Assembly (NCBI RefSeq): GCF_001544755.2
Contig: NZ_FCOF02000003.1
Coordinates: 62,001 to 126,000, forward strand
Source: Caballeronia catudaia
Lineage (GTDB): Bacteria > Pseudomonadota > Gammaproteobacteria > Burkholderiales > Burkholderiaceae
Reading direction: 5' to 3'
Length of the DNA stretch: 64,000 nucleotides
The notes below the pieces were generated by a model that worked only from the letters and a program-made list of their open reading frames with translations, did no database searches and was not told where the DNA came from. Of the stretch, positions 26,602 to 35,573 are shown one piece after another. The position numbers and the translations under genes are program-made. Numbering within the stretch: the stretch's first letter is position 1; each line of letters begins with the position of its first letter.

Positions 26602-27312
26602 ATGAGCAACGCAAACAAAGTCGCTATTGTTACCGGGGCATCGCAAGGCATCGGCGCAGCAATCGTCAGTGCATTTCGCGCGCAAGGTTATCGCGTCGTC
26701 GCGACCGCCCGTTCGATTCAGCAGGCCGACGATCCGAATGTCATCGCCGTCGCCGGGGATATCGGTGATCGCGCCACCGCGCAGCGCGCCGTGGAAGCAG
26801 CCATCGCTAACTTCGGGCGCGTCGATACGCTCGTCAACAATGCAGGCATCTTCATCGCCAAGCCCTTCACGCAGTACACGCAGGAAGACTATGCCGCGAT
26901 CCTCAACGTGAACGTGAACGGCTTCTTCCATATCACGCAACTCGCCATCGAGCAGATGGAAAAGAACAAGAGCGGGCATATCGTCAACATCACGACGAGT
27001 CTCGTGGATCATGCGGTAAGCGGCGTGCCTTCCGTGCTGGCCTCGCTGACGAAGGGCGGTTTGAATGCCGCGACGAAGTCGCTTGCGATCGAATATGCGA
27101 AGGCCGGCATTCGCGCGAATGCCGTGTCGCCCGGCATCATCAAGTCGCCGATGCACGCGCCCGAAACGCATGAAGCGCTCGGCGCCCTGCATCCGGTGGG
27201 CCATATGGGCGAAATGAGCGATATCGCCAATGCCGTGCTGTATCTCGATTCCGCGTCGTTCGTGACCGGCGAAATCCTGCACGTCGATGGCGGCCAAAGC
27301 GCGGGTCATTGA
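26602..27312 (+). CDS. SDR-family protein lacking the catalytic tyrosine
   Basis: A 236-residue short-chain dehydrogenase/reductase fold. The cofactor loop TGASQGIG (11-18) and the structural NNAG (79-82) are intact, and Ser133 sits near the usual catalytic Ser. The YxxxK motif, however, reads A147-S-L-T-K151, so the Tyr is missing. It may be a binding protein or use a different acid. Start at 26602 is from the conserved N-terminus. A 4-oxalocrotonate-tautomerase-like gene follows 78 nt downstream and probably shares the transcript. Confidence 0.88.
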   Translation: MSNANKVAIVTGASQGIGAAIVSAFRAQGYRVVATARSIQQADDPNVIAVAGDIGDRATAQRAVEAAIANFGRVDTLVNNAGIFIAKPFTQYTQEDYAAILNVNVNGFFHITQLAIEQMEKNKSGHIVNITTSLVDHAVSGVPSVLASLTKGGLNAATKSLAIEYAKAGIRANAVSPGIIKSPMHAPETHEALGALHPVGHMGEMSDIANAVLYLDSASFVTGEILHVDGGQSAGH

Positions 27313-27390
27313 TCGATTGCTTTGCCGCTTGCTGCTTGCGAACGCGCCCTTCGCGGGGCGCTTCGCAGTTTCCACTTCAAGGAGATCGCC

Positions 27391-27627
27391 ATGCCGATCG
27401 TTACCATTCAAGTGACACGCGAAGGCAATAAACCGGGGACGAACGCCGTCACCGCCGATGAAAAAGCGCAACTCATCAAAGGCGTGAGCGAGCTGTTGCG
27501 TGATGTATTGAACAAACCGCTCGAATCCACGTTCGTCGTCATTCAGGAAGTGGAACTGGAGAACTGGGGCTGGGGCGGCTTGCCGGTGCCCGCGTATCGA
27601 CGGCAAAAACAGGCGAAGGAAAGCTAG
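27391..27627 (+). CDS. 4-oxalocrotonate tautomerase-family protein
   Basis: A 78-residue tautomerase. Pro2, exposed after Met removal (MPIVTIQVTREG), is the catalytic base of this superfamily, and a basic Arg10 is conserved. Family members interconvert enol and keto forms of small acids, often aromatic breakdown products; the substrate here is unknown. AAGGAG precedes the ATG at good spacing. It follows the Tyr-less SDR in the same orientation. Confidence 0.88.
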   Translation: MPIVTIQVTREGNKPGTNAVTADEKAQLIKGVSELLRDVLNKPLESTFVVIQEVELENWGWGGLPVPAYRRQKQAKES

Positions 27628-27646
27628 CGCAGCGCAGACCGGCAAT

Positions 27647-27678
27647 GACATCGCCGCATGATGAAAGGCGGCGATGTC
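27647..27678. terminator. Perfect 11-bp hairpin between converging genes
   Basis: GACATCGCCGC (27647-27657) and GCGGCGATGTC (27668-27678) form a perfect stem with a 10-nt loop. It lies between the converging tautomerase and trehalase stops and may terminate both. There is no long T-tract on either side. Confidence 0.6.
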
Positions 27679-27693
27679 GATTGAATCGACGCT

Positions 27694-29343
27694 TTATTGC
27701 CCCGGCGCATAGAGATCGAGCAGTTTCAGCGTCACGCCGTTCGTCCATCCGAAGCCATCCTGCAACGGATACTCGCCGCCTCCTCCGCCGCCGGTTCCCT
27801 GGCCTTCCACGATGTACTTCTCGACGAGCTTTTGCTGCGTCTTGTAGACGTTATTCACGTCAGCAAGAAAACGCGTGCCGATCTGCTGTGCGAGGTCGCC
27901 GCGTCCATAGCGACGCAAGCCCTGCACCGCGATCCAGTGCAATGGCGCCCAGCCGTTCGGCGCGTCCCATTGCTGCGTCGTGTTGTACGTGGTCGTCGTG
28001 AGGCCGCCCGGTTTCAGCAACAACGCCTCGACGGTCTCCGCGGTCTTGTGCGCGCGCTCCGGCCACGCCGCGTTCGCAAAGAGCGGATACAGCATCGCCG
28101 CGGATGGATTGTTGCGCGGCTGCCCGAGCTTCCAGTCGTAATCGCCGTAGTAGCCGTTCTTGTTCCATAGATACCGGTTGATGCCGATGGCCCGCTTTGC
28201 CGCGTGTCCAACGAACTCGCCGACGCAACGGAAATCACGCGCCTCGCCGCAGCCGATGGCGATAGTCGTTTCGAGGTGGAACATCAGGCTGTTCAGATCG
28301 ACGGGAATGATCGATGTCGTGCGTATCGTCGCGAGCGTCATGTTGTCGCCGAACCAGCGCGAGCTGAAATCCCAGCCGCTTTCGGCCGCCGCGCGCAGGT
28401 CGCGATAAACCTCGTTCGCCGGGCGGTTCGTGACCTGCTTCGCCGTGTTCACGTCTTCCAGATACGACTCGTCGCGCGGCGTATCGCGCTCGTCCCAATA
28501 ACGATTGAGCACCGTCTTGTCCGGCAGCATCACGACATTGCGCACCGCGTCGCCCGGTTGCAGCGCATTCGCGCCCTGCATCCAGTAGTCGTGTTCGCGG
28601 CGCAATTGCGGCAAATACTTCTGATAGACGCGCCCGCCTTCCTTGTGCGCGGCAAGTTCGACCATGTAGGAGAAGAACGGCGGCTGCGACCGGCTCACGT
28701 AATACGTGCGATTGCCGTTTGGAATATGCCCGATGGTATCGATCAGATACGCGAAGTTATCGAGCATGTCGTCGACGAGATCTTCGCGGCCCGCTTCCTG
28801 AAGACCCAGCATCGTGAAATAGGTGTCCCAGTAGTAACCTTCTCGAAAGCGTCCGCCCGGAACGACGTACTGCTTCGGCATCGGAATCAGCGAGCTGTTG
28901 AGCGGCACGTTCGCGGTCGTCGTCAAACGGGTGAGCTCGGGCCAAAGCCAGTCGATATGCTCACGCAAGCTCTGATTCTTCGGTGGCGTGATGATCTGGT
29001 CCGTCGGCGGCGTGAAGTATTGCGCGACGAAATCCTTGAGCACGAAGCCCGGCGCCAGTTTCTGCTGTTGATAAGCCTGCACGATCTGCGCGGGATCGAT
29101 CTTGGGCACCGCATCGACGAACGTCTTCTGATCGGGATATACGCCTCCCGTCTGCACGGCCACGAAGAGATCGCCGTATAACTCGCTGGGCGGAGGCGGC
29201 AGCGCATAACCCGTTTGCGCGTCGGCATAAGCCAGCGTGGTGGCGGCGCTCAACACGAGCCAGGCGCTCAGCATTCGGTGCGCCTTGAACCGGAAACGCC
29301 GCGATGCCTCATGCGCCGCGCGATGCAATGACAGTGCGATCAT
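27694..29343 (-). CDS. treA: Periplasmic trehalase (GH37)
   Basis: A 549-residue glycoside hydrolase family 37 enzyme that splits trehalose to two glucoses. Both family signatures are visible: [15 protein letters not shown] and [13 protein letters not shown]. The N-terminus has a basic region, then [18 protein letters not shown], a signal peptide for periplasmic export. The glycine run near the C-terminus ([11 protein letters not shown]) is usual in this enzyme. The ATG at 29343 follows GAGGAGGGAG; the frame stays open upstream only as a shadow of the AraC gene. Confidence 0.95.
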   Translation of the reverse strand: MIALSLHRAAHEASRRFRFKAHRMLSAWLVLSAATTLAYADAQTGYALPPPPSELYGDLFVAVQTGGVYPDQKTFVDAVPKIDPAQIVQAYQQQKLAPGFVLKDFVAQYFTPPTDQIITPPKNQSLREHIDWLWPELTRLTTTANVPLNSSLIPMPKQYVVPGGRFREGYYWDTYFTMLGLQEAGREDLVDDMLDNFAYLIDTIGHIPNGNRTYYVSRSQPPFFSYMVELAAHKEGGRVYQKYLPQLRREHDYWMQGANALQPGDAVRNVVMLPDKTVLNRYWDERDTPRDESYLEDVNTAKQVTNRPANEVYRDLRAAAESGWDFSSRWFGDNMTLATIRTTSIIPVDLNSLMFHLETTIAIGCGEARDFRCVGEFVGHAAKRAIGINRYLWNKNGYYGDYDWKLGQPRNNPSAAMLYPLFANAAWPERAHKTAETVEALLLKPGGLTTTTYNTTQQWDAPNGWAPLHWIAVQGLRRYGRGDLAQQIGTRFLADVNNVYKTQQKLVEKYIVEGQGTGGGGGGEYPLQDGFGWTNGVTLKLLDLYAPGQ

Positions 29344-29477
29344 GCTCCCTCCTCGGAAGGGTGATTGAACCGGACTGGTCTCGCTCGGGCCGCGTTTGGT
29401 CTTTTTATTTTCAAAGCACGGCGAAGCTTCGCACGCTTGCAAGCCCGTGGCAACCCTCGAATGCGAGCGCGCGTCTG

Positions 29478-30371
29478 CTATTGGATAGCCAGCGCCTTGT
29501 GCGCCTCGGCCTGGAATTGCGTCGGCGTCACGCCGGTCTGCTTGCGGAAATAGCGGCTGAAATACGCGATATCGGAGAAACCGAGCCCATGCGCGATCTG
29601 CTTGACCGACATCGTCGAATAGACGAGATCGCGCTGTGCTTCGCGTACGAGATGCTCGTTGATCATCGCAAGCGGCGAGCTCGATATTTCCTCGCGGCAA
29701 ATGCGTCCGAGCTGCGTAACAGTCATGCCGAGCTTGTCCGCATAGAACTCGACCGGTCGATGCTCGCGAAAATGCGCGGCCACGAGTTGCCTGAAGCGCT
29801 TGATCTGCTGCGCGCGTCTTTCCGTCGATGCAACGCTCGGCGCCGACGCACTCTCGCACATGCGCGCCACCTGCACGAAAAGTGCAATCAACAGCGACAT
29901 GCCCGCCGCCATGTGGCCGCGATCCGTTGCGCGAAACTCTTTCTCCAGCAATTCGAGGATCGGCACGAACGCGCTCTCCTTCACCGACTGAGCGCTGACG
30001 CGGGACACGCCCGCACGCTGCAGAATGGGAATGAGTCCCGGCGCCGCGATCGATGCAAGCGCTTCGATTGATCTTTGCGCGACGGTCACGACGAGACCAT
30101 CGACGTCCGGCGCGAAGTTGAATCCATGCACCGTTTGCGCGGGCAACATGATGACGCACGGCGGCACGATCTCGATCATGACGTTCTCGATCAGCACTTC
30201 TCCGCCGCCGCCGCGAATGTACAGAAATTGCAAGAGCGCGTCATGCCGATGCGCGTCGATATGCCAGTCGTTCGGCGCACTGCGCTCGACGATCCATTCG
30301 AAGTTGAACGCGTCATACCACGGCGGACGCGCCGATTCCCCGTACAAGTTGTAGTTAGGGATTTTCCTCAT
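29478..30371 (-). CDS. AraC-family regulator (PobR/HpaA-like)
   Basis: A 297-residue regulator. An N-terminal cupin-like sensing domain contains HIDAHRHD and the [16 protein letters not shown] strand. A C-terminal double helix-turn-helix follows, ending in [23 protein letters not shown]. The layout resembles PobR/HpaA-type activators of aromatic-acid catabolism. The start at 30371 is favoured by AGGAG 9 nt upstream; an alternative ATG is at 30392. It is divergent from the SDR/FAD dehydrogenase/NIPSNAP/transporter operon, which it likely activates. Confidence 0.92.
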   Translation of the reverse strand: MRKIPNYNLYGESARPPWYDAFNFEWIVERSAPNDWHIDAHRHDALLQFLYIRGGGGEVLIENVMIEIVPPCVIMLPAQTVHGFNFAPDVDGLVVTVAQRSIEALASIAAPGLIPILQRAGVSRVSAQSVKESAFVPILELLEKEFRATDRGHMAAGMSLLIALFVQVARMCESASAPSVASTERRAQQIKRFRQLVAAHFREHRPVEFYADKLGMTVTQLGRICREEISSSPLAMINEHLVREAQRDLVYSTMSVKQIAHGLGFSDIAYFSRYFRKQTGVTPTQFQAEAHKALAIQ

Positions 30372-30374
30372 GTC

Positions 30375-30392
30375 GTGCATCTCCTGATGCAC
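30375..30392. repeat. 7-bp inverted repeat at the AraC gene start
   Basis: GTGCATC (30375-30381) and GATGCAC (30386-30392) form a perfect inverted repeat with a 4-nt gap, covering the ribosome-site region of the AraC gene. It could be an autoregulatory site or an mRNA hairpin limiting translation. Confidence 0.4.
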
Positions 30393-30437
30393 AAATTGTC
30401 CTGTTGTCTGCTGCCTTTGTCCAATTTTTCGTGCGCG

Positions 30438-30462
30438 GCCGTGAATATACTTTTTTCACGGC
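30438..30462. promoter_or_regulatory. Inverted-repeat operator candidate of the catabolic operon
   Basis: GCCGTGAA (30438-30445) and TTCACGGC (30455-30462) are perfect 8-bp complements around a 9-nt AT-rich centre. They lie 46 nt upstream of the SDR start, in the region shared with the AraC gene. It is a natural site for the AraC-type regulator, by position only. Confidence 0.5.
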
Positions 30463-30507
30463 GAAAGGTAATTGCGCCTTCGCATCGAATGGACTCAGGA
30501 GACAAGG

Positions 30508-31347
30508 ATGACTAATCAGGTTGCGCGGGATCACACCGCGCCGCATTGGCTCGGCCTCGAATCGAGCACCTGTGTAGTGACGGGTGCGGCGGGCGGCATC
30601 GGCCGCGCCATTGCAAAGACTTTCGCCGATGCAGGCGCACGCCTCGCGTTGCTCGATCGCGATGAAGCAGGTTGTCATGAAGCGGCCGAAGCGCTGCGTG
30701 CAAATGGCGTGGATGCAATAGCCCTTGCCTGCGATATCGCCGATGCAGCGAGCGTGAATCGCGCACGCGATCACGTCGAACGCAAATTCGGCCACGCCGA
30801 CGTGCTCGTCAATAACGCGGGCCTGCTGAGAGCGGGCGGAATCGAGGATATCGGGCTCGATGCGTGGAACGCGATGCTCGCCGTCAATCTCACGGGCTAT
30901 ATGTTATGCGCGCAGGCATTCGGGCGCGGCATGCTCGCTCGCGGCGCGGGCAGCATCGTGCATATCGCCTCGGTCGCGGCGCATCATCCGCAAACATGGA
31001 GCGGCGCGTATAGCCCAAGCAAGGCCGGCATCGCCATGCTGTCACGGCAAATCGCCGCCGAATGGGGCGCGCGCGGCGTGCGCAGCAACACGATATGCCC
31101 CGGCATGATCCGCACGCCGCTATCAAAGGCGTTCTATGAGCAAGGCGATGTCGAAGCACGCCGCAGCGCGATGACCGCAAGCCGGCGCATCGGCGAACCG
31201 GGTGATATCGCAGAGGTCGTCGCATTCCTTGCAAGCCGTCGCGCGGCTTATGTGAACGGCGCGGAGCTTGCCGTCGACGGCGGCTTCGAATGCATGCTGA
31301 TGGATCTCGTTCCGCGTCCGGGCTTCGAAGCGGCGCGCACTGCCTGA
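30508..31347 (+). CDS. SDR-family oxidoreductase (catabolic operon, first gene)
   Basis: A 279-residue classical short-chain dehydrogenase. The cofactor loop is TGAAGGIG, DRDEAG after the second strand favours NAD, and NNAG, Ser (HIASVAAH) and YSPSK complete the active site. It would oxidise a secondary alcohol, plausibly a cyclic one given its neighbours. AGGAGACAAGG precedes the ATG. It starts an operon with an FAD-dependent dehydrogenase 47 nt downstream, a NIPSNAP protein and an AAHS transporter. Confidence 0.93.
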   Translation: MTNQVARDHTAPHWLGLESSTCVVTGAAGGIGRAIAKTFADAGARLALLDRDEAGCHEAAEALRANGVDAIALACDIADAASVNRARDHVERKFGHADVLVNNAGLLRAGGIEDIGLDAWNAMLAVNLTGYMLCAQAFGRGMLARGAGSIVHIASVAAHHPQTWSGAYSPSKAGIAMLSRQIAAEWGARGVRSNTICPGMIRTPLSKAFYEQGDVEARRSAMTASRRIGEPGDIAEVVAFLASRRAAYVNGAELAVDGGFECMLMDLVPRPGFEAARTA

Positions 31348-31394
31348 ATATCGCGGGCGCGTCATGCGCCCTGCCTCAATCAAAGGACAACATC

Positions 31395-33140
31395 ATGACT
31401 ACCGTAACGCGGTCGTCCGATCTCGCTTGCGACGTGCTCGTGATCGGCTCGGGCGCTGGCGGCCTTTCCACGGCCATCACAGCGAAGAAGCAAGGGCTCG
31501 ACGTCATCGTCGTCGAGAAAGAGGAATACTTCGGCGGCACGACCGCGTTCTCGGGCGGCGTGCTGTGGATACCCGGCAACCGCCATGCGAAGGATGCGGG
31601 CATCCACGACACGCGCGATGCGGCCGTGCGCTATCTGCGCGGCGAAACAGGCGCGATGTACGACGAGGCCGCCGTCGATGCATTCCTGGACAACGGTCCG
31701 CGCATGATCGATTTCTTCGAGCGCGAGACTTCGGTGAAGTTCTTGCCGACGCTCTATCCCGACTATCATCCCGATGCACCCGGCGGTGTCGACGTGGGCC
31801 GCTCCGTCGTCGCGAAGCCTTTCGATGCGCGCGCGCTGGGCCGTGACATCGCACGGCTGCGTCCGCCGCTCAAGACGATCACGTTCATCGGCATGATGTT
31901 CAATTCGTCGAGCGCCGATCTCAAGCATTTCTTCAACGCGACTAGATCGCTTGCCTCCGCGTGGTATGTCGCAAAGCGCCTCGCGAGTCATATCAAGGAA
32001 CTCGCGCTTTATAGACGCGGCGTACAGATCACGAGCGGCAATGCACTTGCCGCGCGTCTCGCCAAATCCGCGCTCGATCTAGGCATTCCGATTCATACGC
32101 GCACCGGAGCGAAAGAACTCGTCACGGTCAAGGGCCGCGTGGCCGGCGCCATCGTCATCGCCGATGGACGCGAGACACGCATCACCGCGCGGCGCGGTGT
32201 CGTGCTGGCTTGCGGCGGCTTCTCGCACGATGTCGCGCGCATCGCGAAGGCTTATCCGCATGTGCGGCGCGGCGGCGAACATGTATCGCCGGTGCCCGCG
32301 GGCAACACCGGCGACGGCGCACGCATGGCGGAGCGCGTGGGCGGGCGCGTCGATATTCGCTATCCACAGCCCGCCGCATGGATGCCGGTCTCGCGCGTGC
32401 CGCTCAAAGACGGCAAATACGGCGTGTTTCCGCATCTGCTTGATCGCTACAAGCCGGGCGTGATCGGCGTGACGCGCGGCGGCGTGCGCTTCACCAACGA
32501 ATCGAACTCTTATCACGATGTCGGCGCGGCGATGATCGAAGCCTGCCGCGATGAAAAAGAAACGGCGATGTGGCTGATATGCGATCACGCGACGATCCGC
32601 AAATACGGCCTCGGCTTCGCGAAGCCCGCGCCGATACCGCTCGGCGCTCATCTGAAAAGCGGCTATCTCGTCAAGGGCCGCACGCTGATGGAACTTGCGA
32701 CGCGCGCGGGCATCGACGCCGCCGCGCTGGAAGCAACCGTGCGCGAATACAACCGCGATGCCGTGCAAGGCAAGGACGCCGCATTCGGCCGCGGCACGAC
32801 GTCGTTCAACCGTTATCTCGGCGATGCGGCGCATAAGCCGAATCCCTGCGTCGCGCCCATCGGCGATGGCCCGTATTACGCGCTCAAGGTCGTGATGGGC
32901 GATCTCGGCACGTTCGACGGCATCGCAACGAATCCACAAGGCCAGGTACTCGATGGCAGCGAGCCGATTCCGGGACTCTATGCCGTGGGCAACGATCGCG
33001 CGAGCGTCATGGGCGGCAACTATCCCGGCGCGGGAATTACGCTCGGCCCGATCATGACATTCGGTTATCTCACCGGATTGCATCTCGCGGGCCGCATCGA
33101 AACACGCGCGAAGACCAACGAACTGAGGAGCGCTGCATGA
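31395..33140 (+). CDS. FAD-dependent dehydrogenase, 3-ketosteroid-dehydrogenase-like
   Basis: A 581-residue flavoprotein of the FAD-binding-2 (fumarate reductase/KstD) family. The N-terminal GSGAGGLSTAITAKKQG is the dinucleotide loop, EKEEYFGGTTAFSGG the adenine/FAD contact, and GGNYPGAGITLGPIMTFG the C-terminal flavin segment. Size and layout match 3-ketosteroid delta-1-dehydrogenases and related enzymes that desaturate cyclic ketones. The substrate is inferred only as a cyclic ketone or enoate. Its stop overlaps the NIPSNAP start by 4 nt (ATGA), indicating translational coupling. Confidence 0.9.
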   Translation: MTTVTRSSDLACDVLVIGSGAGGLSTAITAKKQGLDVIVVEKEEYFGGTTAFSGGVLWIPGNRHAKDAGIHDTRDAAVRYLRGETGAMYDEAAVDAFLDNGPRMIDFFERETSVKFLPTLYPDYHPDAPGGVDVGRSVVAKPFDARALGRDIARLRPPLKTITFIGMMFNSSSADLKHFFNATRSLASAWYVAKRLASHIKELALYRRGVQITSGNALAARLAKSALDLGIPIHTRTGAKELVTVKGRVAGAIVIADGRETRITARRGVVLACGGFSHDVARIAKAYPHVRRGGEHVSPVPAGNTGDGARMAERVGGRVDIRYPQPAAWMPVSRVPLKDGKYGVFPHLLDRYKPGVIGVTRGGVRFTNESNSYHDVGAAMIEACRDEKETAMWLICDHATIRKYGLGFAKPAPIPLGAHLKSGYLVKGRTLMELATRAGIDAAALEATVREYNRDAVQGKDAAFGRGTTSFNRYLGDAAHKPNPCVAPIGDGPYYALKVVMGDLGTFDGIATNPQGQVLDGSEPIPGLYAVGNDRASVMGGNYPGAGITLGPIMTFGYLTGLHLAGRIETRAKTNELRSAA

Positions 33141-33472
33141 GCAAGCCTTTCATCGATCACCGCATCTATACGATCAAGCCGCGCGGCATGGCCGAATTCA
33201 TCGACGTATTCGATCGTCTCGCCATGCCGATTCAGCTCAAGTATCTCGGCGCGCCCGTGGGCTTCTACATGAGCGATATCGGTGCGTTGAATCAGGTCGT
33301 GCATCTGTGGGGCTATGAAAGCATCGCGGATTACGACCAGCGGCGCACCGCGCGCGACAACGATCCCGAATGGCCCGCTTATCTGCAGGCGTCGGCGCAT
33401 CTCATCGTCGCGCAGGAGAGCCGCATCATCAGGCGCGTGGAGTTCAGGAGCCTTTCGCCCGCCGTGCGCTGA
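33137..33472 (+). CDS. NIPSNAP family protein
   Basis: A 111-residue protein of the NIPSNAP dimeric alpha/beta-barrel family. DHRIYTIKPRGMAEF at the N-terminus and HLWGYESIADYDQRR are the family marks. Members occur inside catabolic operons as small accessory or isomerase-like proteins, with no fixed reaction. It is coupled by a 4-nt overlap to the FAD dehydrogenase. Confidence 0.9.
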   Translation: MSKPFIDHRIYTIKPRGMAEFIDVFDRLAMPIQLKYLGAPVGFYMSDIGALNQVVHLWGYESIADYDQRRTARDNDPEWPAYLQASAHLIVAQESRIIRRVEFRSLSPAVR

Positions 33473-33482
33473 AGAGCGTGGC

Positions 33483-33518
33483 ACAGCGGCACGGACAGCG
33501 GGACGGACAGCGGCACGA
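33483..33518. repeat. Imperfect 12-bp tandem repeat, three copies
   Basis: ACAGCGGCACGG, ACAGCGGGACGG and ACAGCGGCACGA stand head to tail between the NIPSNAP stop and the transporter start. They lie in untranslated operon mRNA. Confidence 0.85.
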
Positions 33519-33572
33519 CGAAGGCCGCGATCGCTCGATTACTCATACGTGCATCAATGGAGACATACCGGC

Positions 33573-34973
33573 ATGGAAAAGAACTTCGGGAACTTCGGGA
33601 ACTTCGGGACCATCGAGGTCCAGAGCTTCATCGACGGCGAGCGCTTCTCGCCGTATCAATGGATCATCCTGATCCTGTGCTTTCTCGTGGTGGCAGCCGA
33701 TGGCTTCGATACCGCCGCAATCGGCTTCATCGCGCCATCGCTGATCGGGGGCTGGGGCATCACGCGCGCCGCATTGGGACCGGTGATGAGCGCGGCGCTC
33801 GTTGGCCTCGGCATCGGCGCGCTCGCGGCGGGACCGCTCGCTGACCGCATCGGGCGCAAAGCCGTGCTTACGCTTTCGGTGTTCTTTTTCGGCGTGTGGA
33901 GCCTCGCATCGGCGCAGGCGACATCGGTCGAAGCACTGACCGCGTGGCGCTTTCTCACCGGTCTCGGCCTGGGCGCGGCGATGCCCAATGCGGTCACGCT
34001 GATGTCCGAGTACGCACCGGCACGCAGCCGCGCGGTCGCCGTCAACACGATGTTTTGCGGCTTCTCCGTGGGCCTCTCGCTCGGCGGACTGTGCGCCGCT
34101 TGGCTCATCCCGCATTTCGGCTGGCAGAGCGTGCTCGTTGCCGGCGGCATCGGCCCGATCGTGCTTACGGTGCTGTTGCTCTGCATGCTGCCCGAGTCCG
34201 CGCAGTTCATGGTCGTGAGAAAACGCCCCGCCGATAAGATCGCGCGTGTCTTGCGGCGCATCTCGAACGATGCGCGTCTCGCAGAGGGATCGCCGATCAC
34301 GTTCACCTCCGCCGATACACGCACGGGCAATGCCGATAAATCTTCGCTCGGGATCATCGTTTCGCGGCCCTATCGCTTCGGCACGTCGATGTTATGGCTC
34401 GCCTACTTCATGGGCCTGATGATCTTCTATCTGCTGACCAACTGGCTGCCGACGCTCTTCCGGGACGCGGGCTTCTCCGCCGAACGTGCGGCGCTCACGA
34501 CATCGCTCTTTCCGCTCGGCGGCATTCTCGGCAACCTGTGTCTCGGCTGGGTGATGGACAAGGCCAACCCGAGACGCGTCAACGCATGCGCCTACGTGCT
34601 CGCGGCGGCGCTCGTGCTCACCATCGGACGCGGCGTATCGGATCACTTCTGGCTCGCCGTGCTGATCTTCCTGACAGGCACCGCCGTGACGAGCGCGGTC
34701 ACGTCGATGTCGGCGCTCGCAGCGTCGTTCTATCCGACGCGAAGCCGCGCAACGGGCGTCGCATGGATGCTCGGCATCGGGCGCATGGGCGCGGTCGCGG
34801 GCGCGATGACGGGTGGCCTCCTGATGAGCATGGGTCTGCAGTTCGGCGCGGTCTTCACGCTGCTCGCGCTTCCCGCGTTCATTGCCGCGTTCGCGCTGGG
34901 CGCATTGAGCCGGCGCGATGCATCGGCTGAAGCAAACGAACTCGATCAGGCTGCGCGCGTGCCGGTCGAATGA
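33573..34973 (+). CDS. AAHS-type MFS transporter (aromatic acid:H+ symporter family)
   Basis: A 466-residue major facilitator with twelve helices. DGFDTAAIGF in helix 1 and GPLADRIGRK in the first cytoplasmic loop are the AAHS (PcaK/MhbT) signatures; the Asp of DGFD is needed for proton-driven aromatic acid uptake. It is the last gene of the AraC-controlled catabolic operon and probably imports the operon's substrate. Residues 4-12 read NFGNFGNFG, from a 9-bp DNA repeat. Its stop abuts the OsmC-like stop with no spacing. Confidence 0.9.
   Translation: MEKNFGNFGNFGTIEVQSFIDGERFSPYQWIILILCFLVVAADGFDTAAIGFIAPSLIGGWGITRAALGPVMSAALVGLGIGALAAGPLADRIGRKAVLTLSVFFFGVWSLASAQATSVEALTAWRFLTGLGLGAAMPNAVTLMSEYAPARSRAVAVNTMFCGFSVGLSLGGLCAAWLIPHFGWQSVLVAGGIGPIVLTVLLLCMLPESAQFMVVRKRPADKIARVLRRISNDARLAEGSPITFTSADTRTGNADKSSLGIIVSRPYRFGTSMLWLAYFMGLMIFYLLTNWLPTLFRDAGFSAERAALTTSLFPLGGILGNLCLGWVMDKANPRRVNACAYVLAAALVLTIGRGVSDHFWLAVLIFLTGTAVTSAVTSMSALAASFYPTRSRATGVAWMLGIGRMGAVAGAMTGGLLMSMGLQFGAVFTLLALPAFIAAFALGALSRRDASAEANELDQAARVPVE
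33582..33608. repeat. 9-bp tandem repeat in the transporter N-terminus
   Basis: AACTTCGGG occurs three times without gap, encoding Asn-Phe-Gly repeats at residues 4-12. The frame is kept at any copy number, so slippage would change length but not the frame. Confidence 0.9.
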
Positions 34974-35471
34974 TCACGGCATGTCGAGCGCGACGACGTT
35001 CGCGATGCCCTTGCGCGCCATCTTCGTGTACGGGCAAAAGCGTTCCGTGTTGCGCACGAGTTCTTCGGCCACCGCACGTTCCACGTCAGGTATCCGCACG
35101 CATGTGCGCGCGGTGAGCAGAAAGAGGCCATCCATTGGATCGCGGGCGAATTCGACCGTGACGGCCACGCTCGCGCCCTTCACCGCGATGCCCGCGTGTT
35201 CCGCCAGCAGAACCAGCGCGCCATGAAAGCAGGCGGCATAGCCCGCGGCGAACAACTGCTCCGGATTCGTGCCGCCGCCGGGGCCGCCGAGCGCTTCGGG
35301 CATGCGCAGGCCGATGTCGAGATTGCCGTCGTCGGAGCGTGCCACGCCCGAGGCGCGGCCATGACCCGCATCGCCGCCCGTGACGGTGACGGTCGTCGCA
35401 TACAGCGGTTTGACGTCGTCGCCTCGGTACTTGTCGAGCAGGCTGACCGGCGGCGGAACGAGCGGCTCCAT
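34974..35471 (-). CDS. OsmC/Ohr-family peroxide resistance protein
   Basis: A 165-residue OsmC-fold thiol peroxidase. The two redox cysteines are Cys81 (GYAACFHGAL) and Cys146 (RFCPYTK), as in Ohr, which reduces organic hydroperoxides with lipoylated partners. The N-terminal extension (PPPVSLLDKYRG) is a little longer than in classical Ohr. AAAGGAG precedes the ATG at 35471. The LysR gene upstream is on the same strand. Confidence 0.9.
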   Translation of the reverse strand: MEPLVPPPVSLLDKYRGDDVKPLYATTVTVTGGDAGHGRASGVARSDDGNLDIGLRMPEALGGPGGGTNPEQLFAAGYAACFHGALVLLAEHAGIAVKGASVAVTVEFARDPMDGLFLLTARTCVRIPDVERAVAEELVRNTERFCPYTKMARKGIANVVALDMP

Positions 35472-35525
35472 GTTGTCTCCTTTGAACTGAACCGCCTGAA
35501 CGTATCCTAGGCCTGCGCGCATGCA

Positions 35526-35546
35526 TCCGGTAGCGCCGTTACCGGA
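35526..35546. terminator. Small hairpin after the LysR gene
   Basis: TCCGGTA (35526-35532) and TACCGGA (35540-35546) form a perfect 7-bp stem with a 7-nt loop, just past the LysR stop on the minus strand. There is no T-tract, so termination is doubtful. Confidence 0.35.
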
Positions 35547-35573
35547 CGCGCGGTGTTGCCTTCGATGCATCAA

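Noticed and set aside
29344..30159. Upstream in-frame extension of trehalase
   Set aside because: It runs antisense-free but out of frame through the AraC gene; the trehalase has its own signal peptide and strong ribosome site at 29343.
29478..34973. A steroid degradation locus
   Set aside because: Only the flavoprotein resembles KstD; no other steroid-ring enzyme is present, and the transporter type points to smaller acids.
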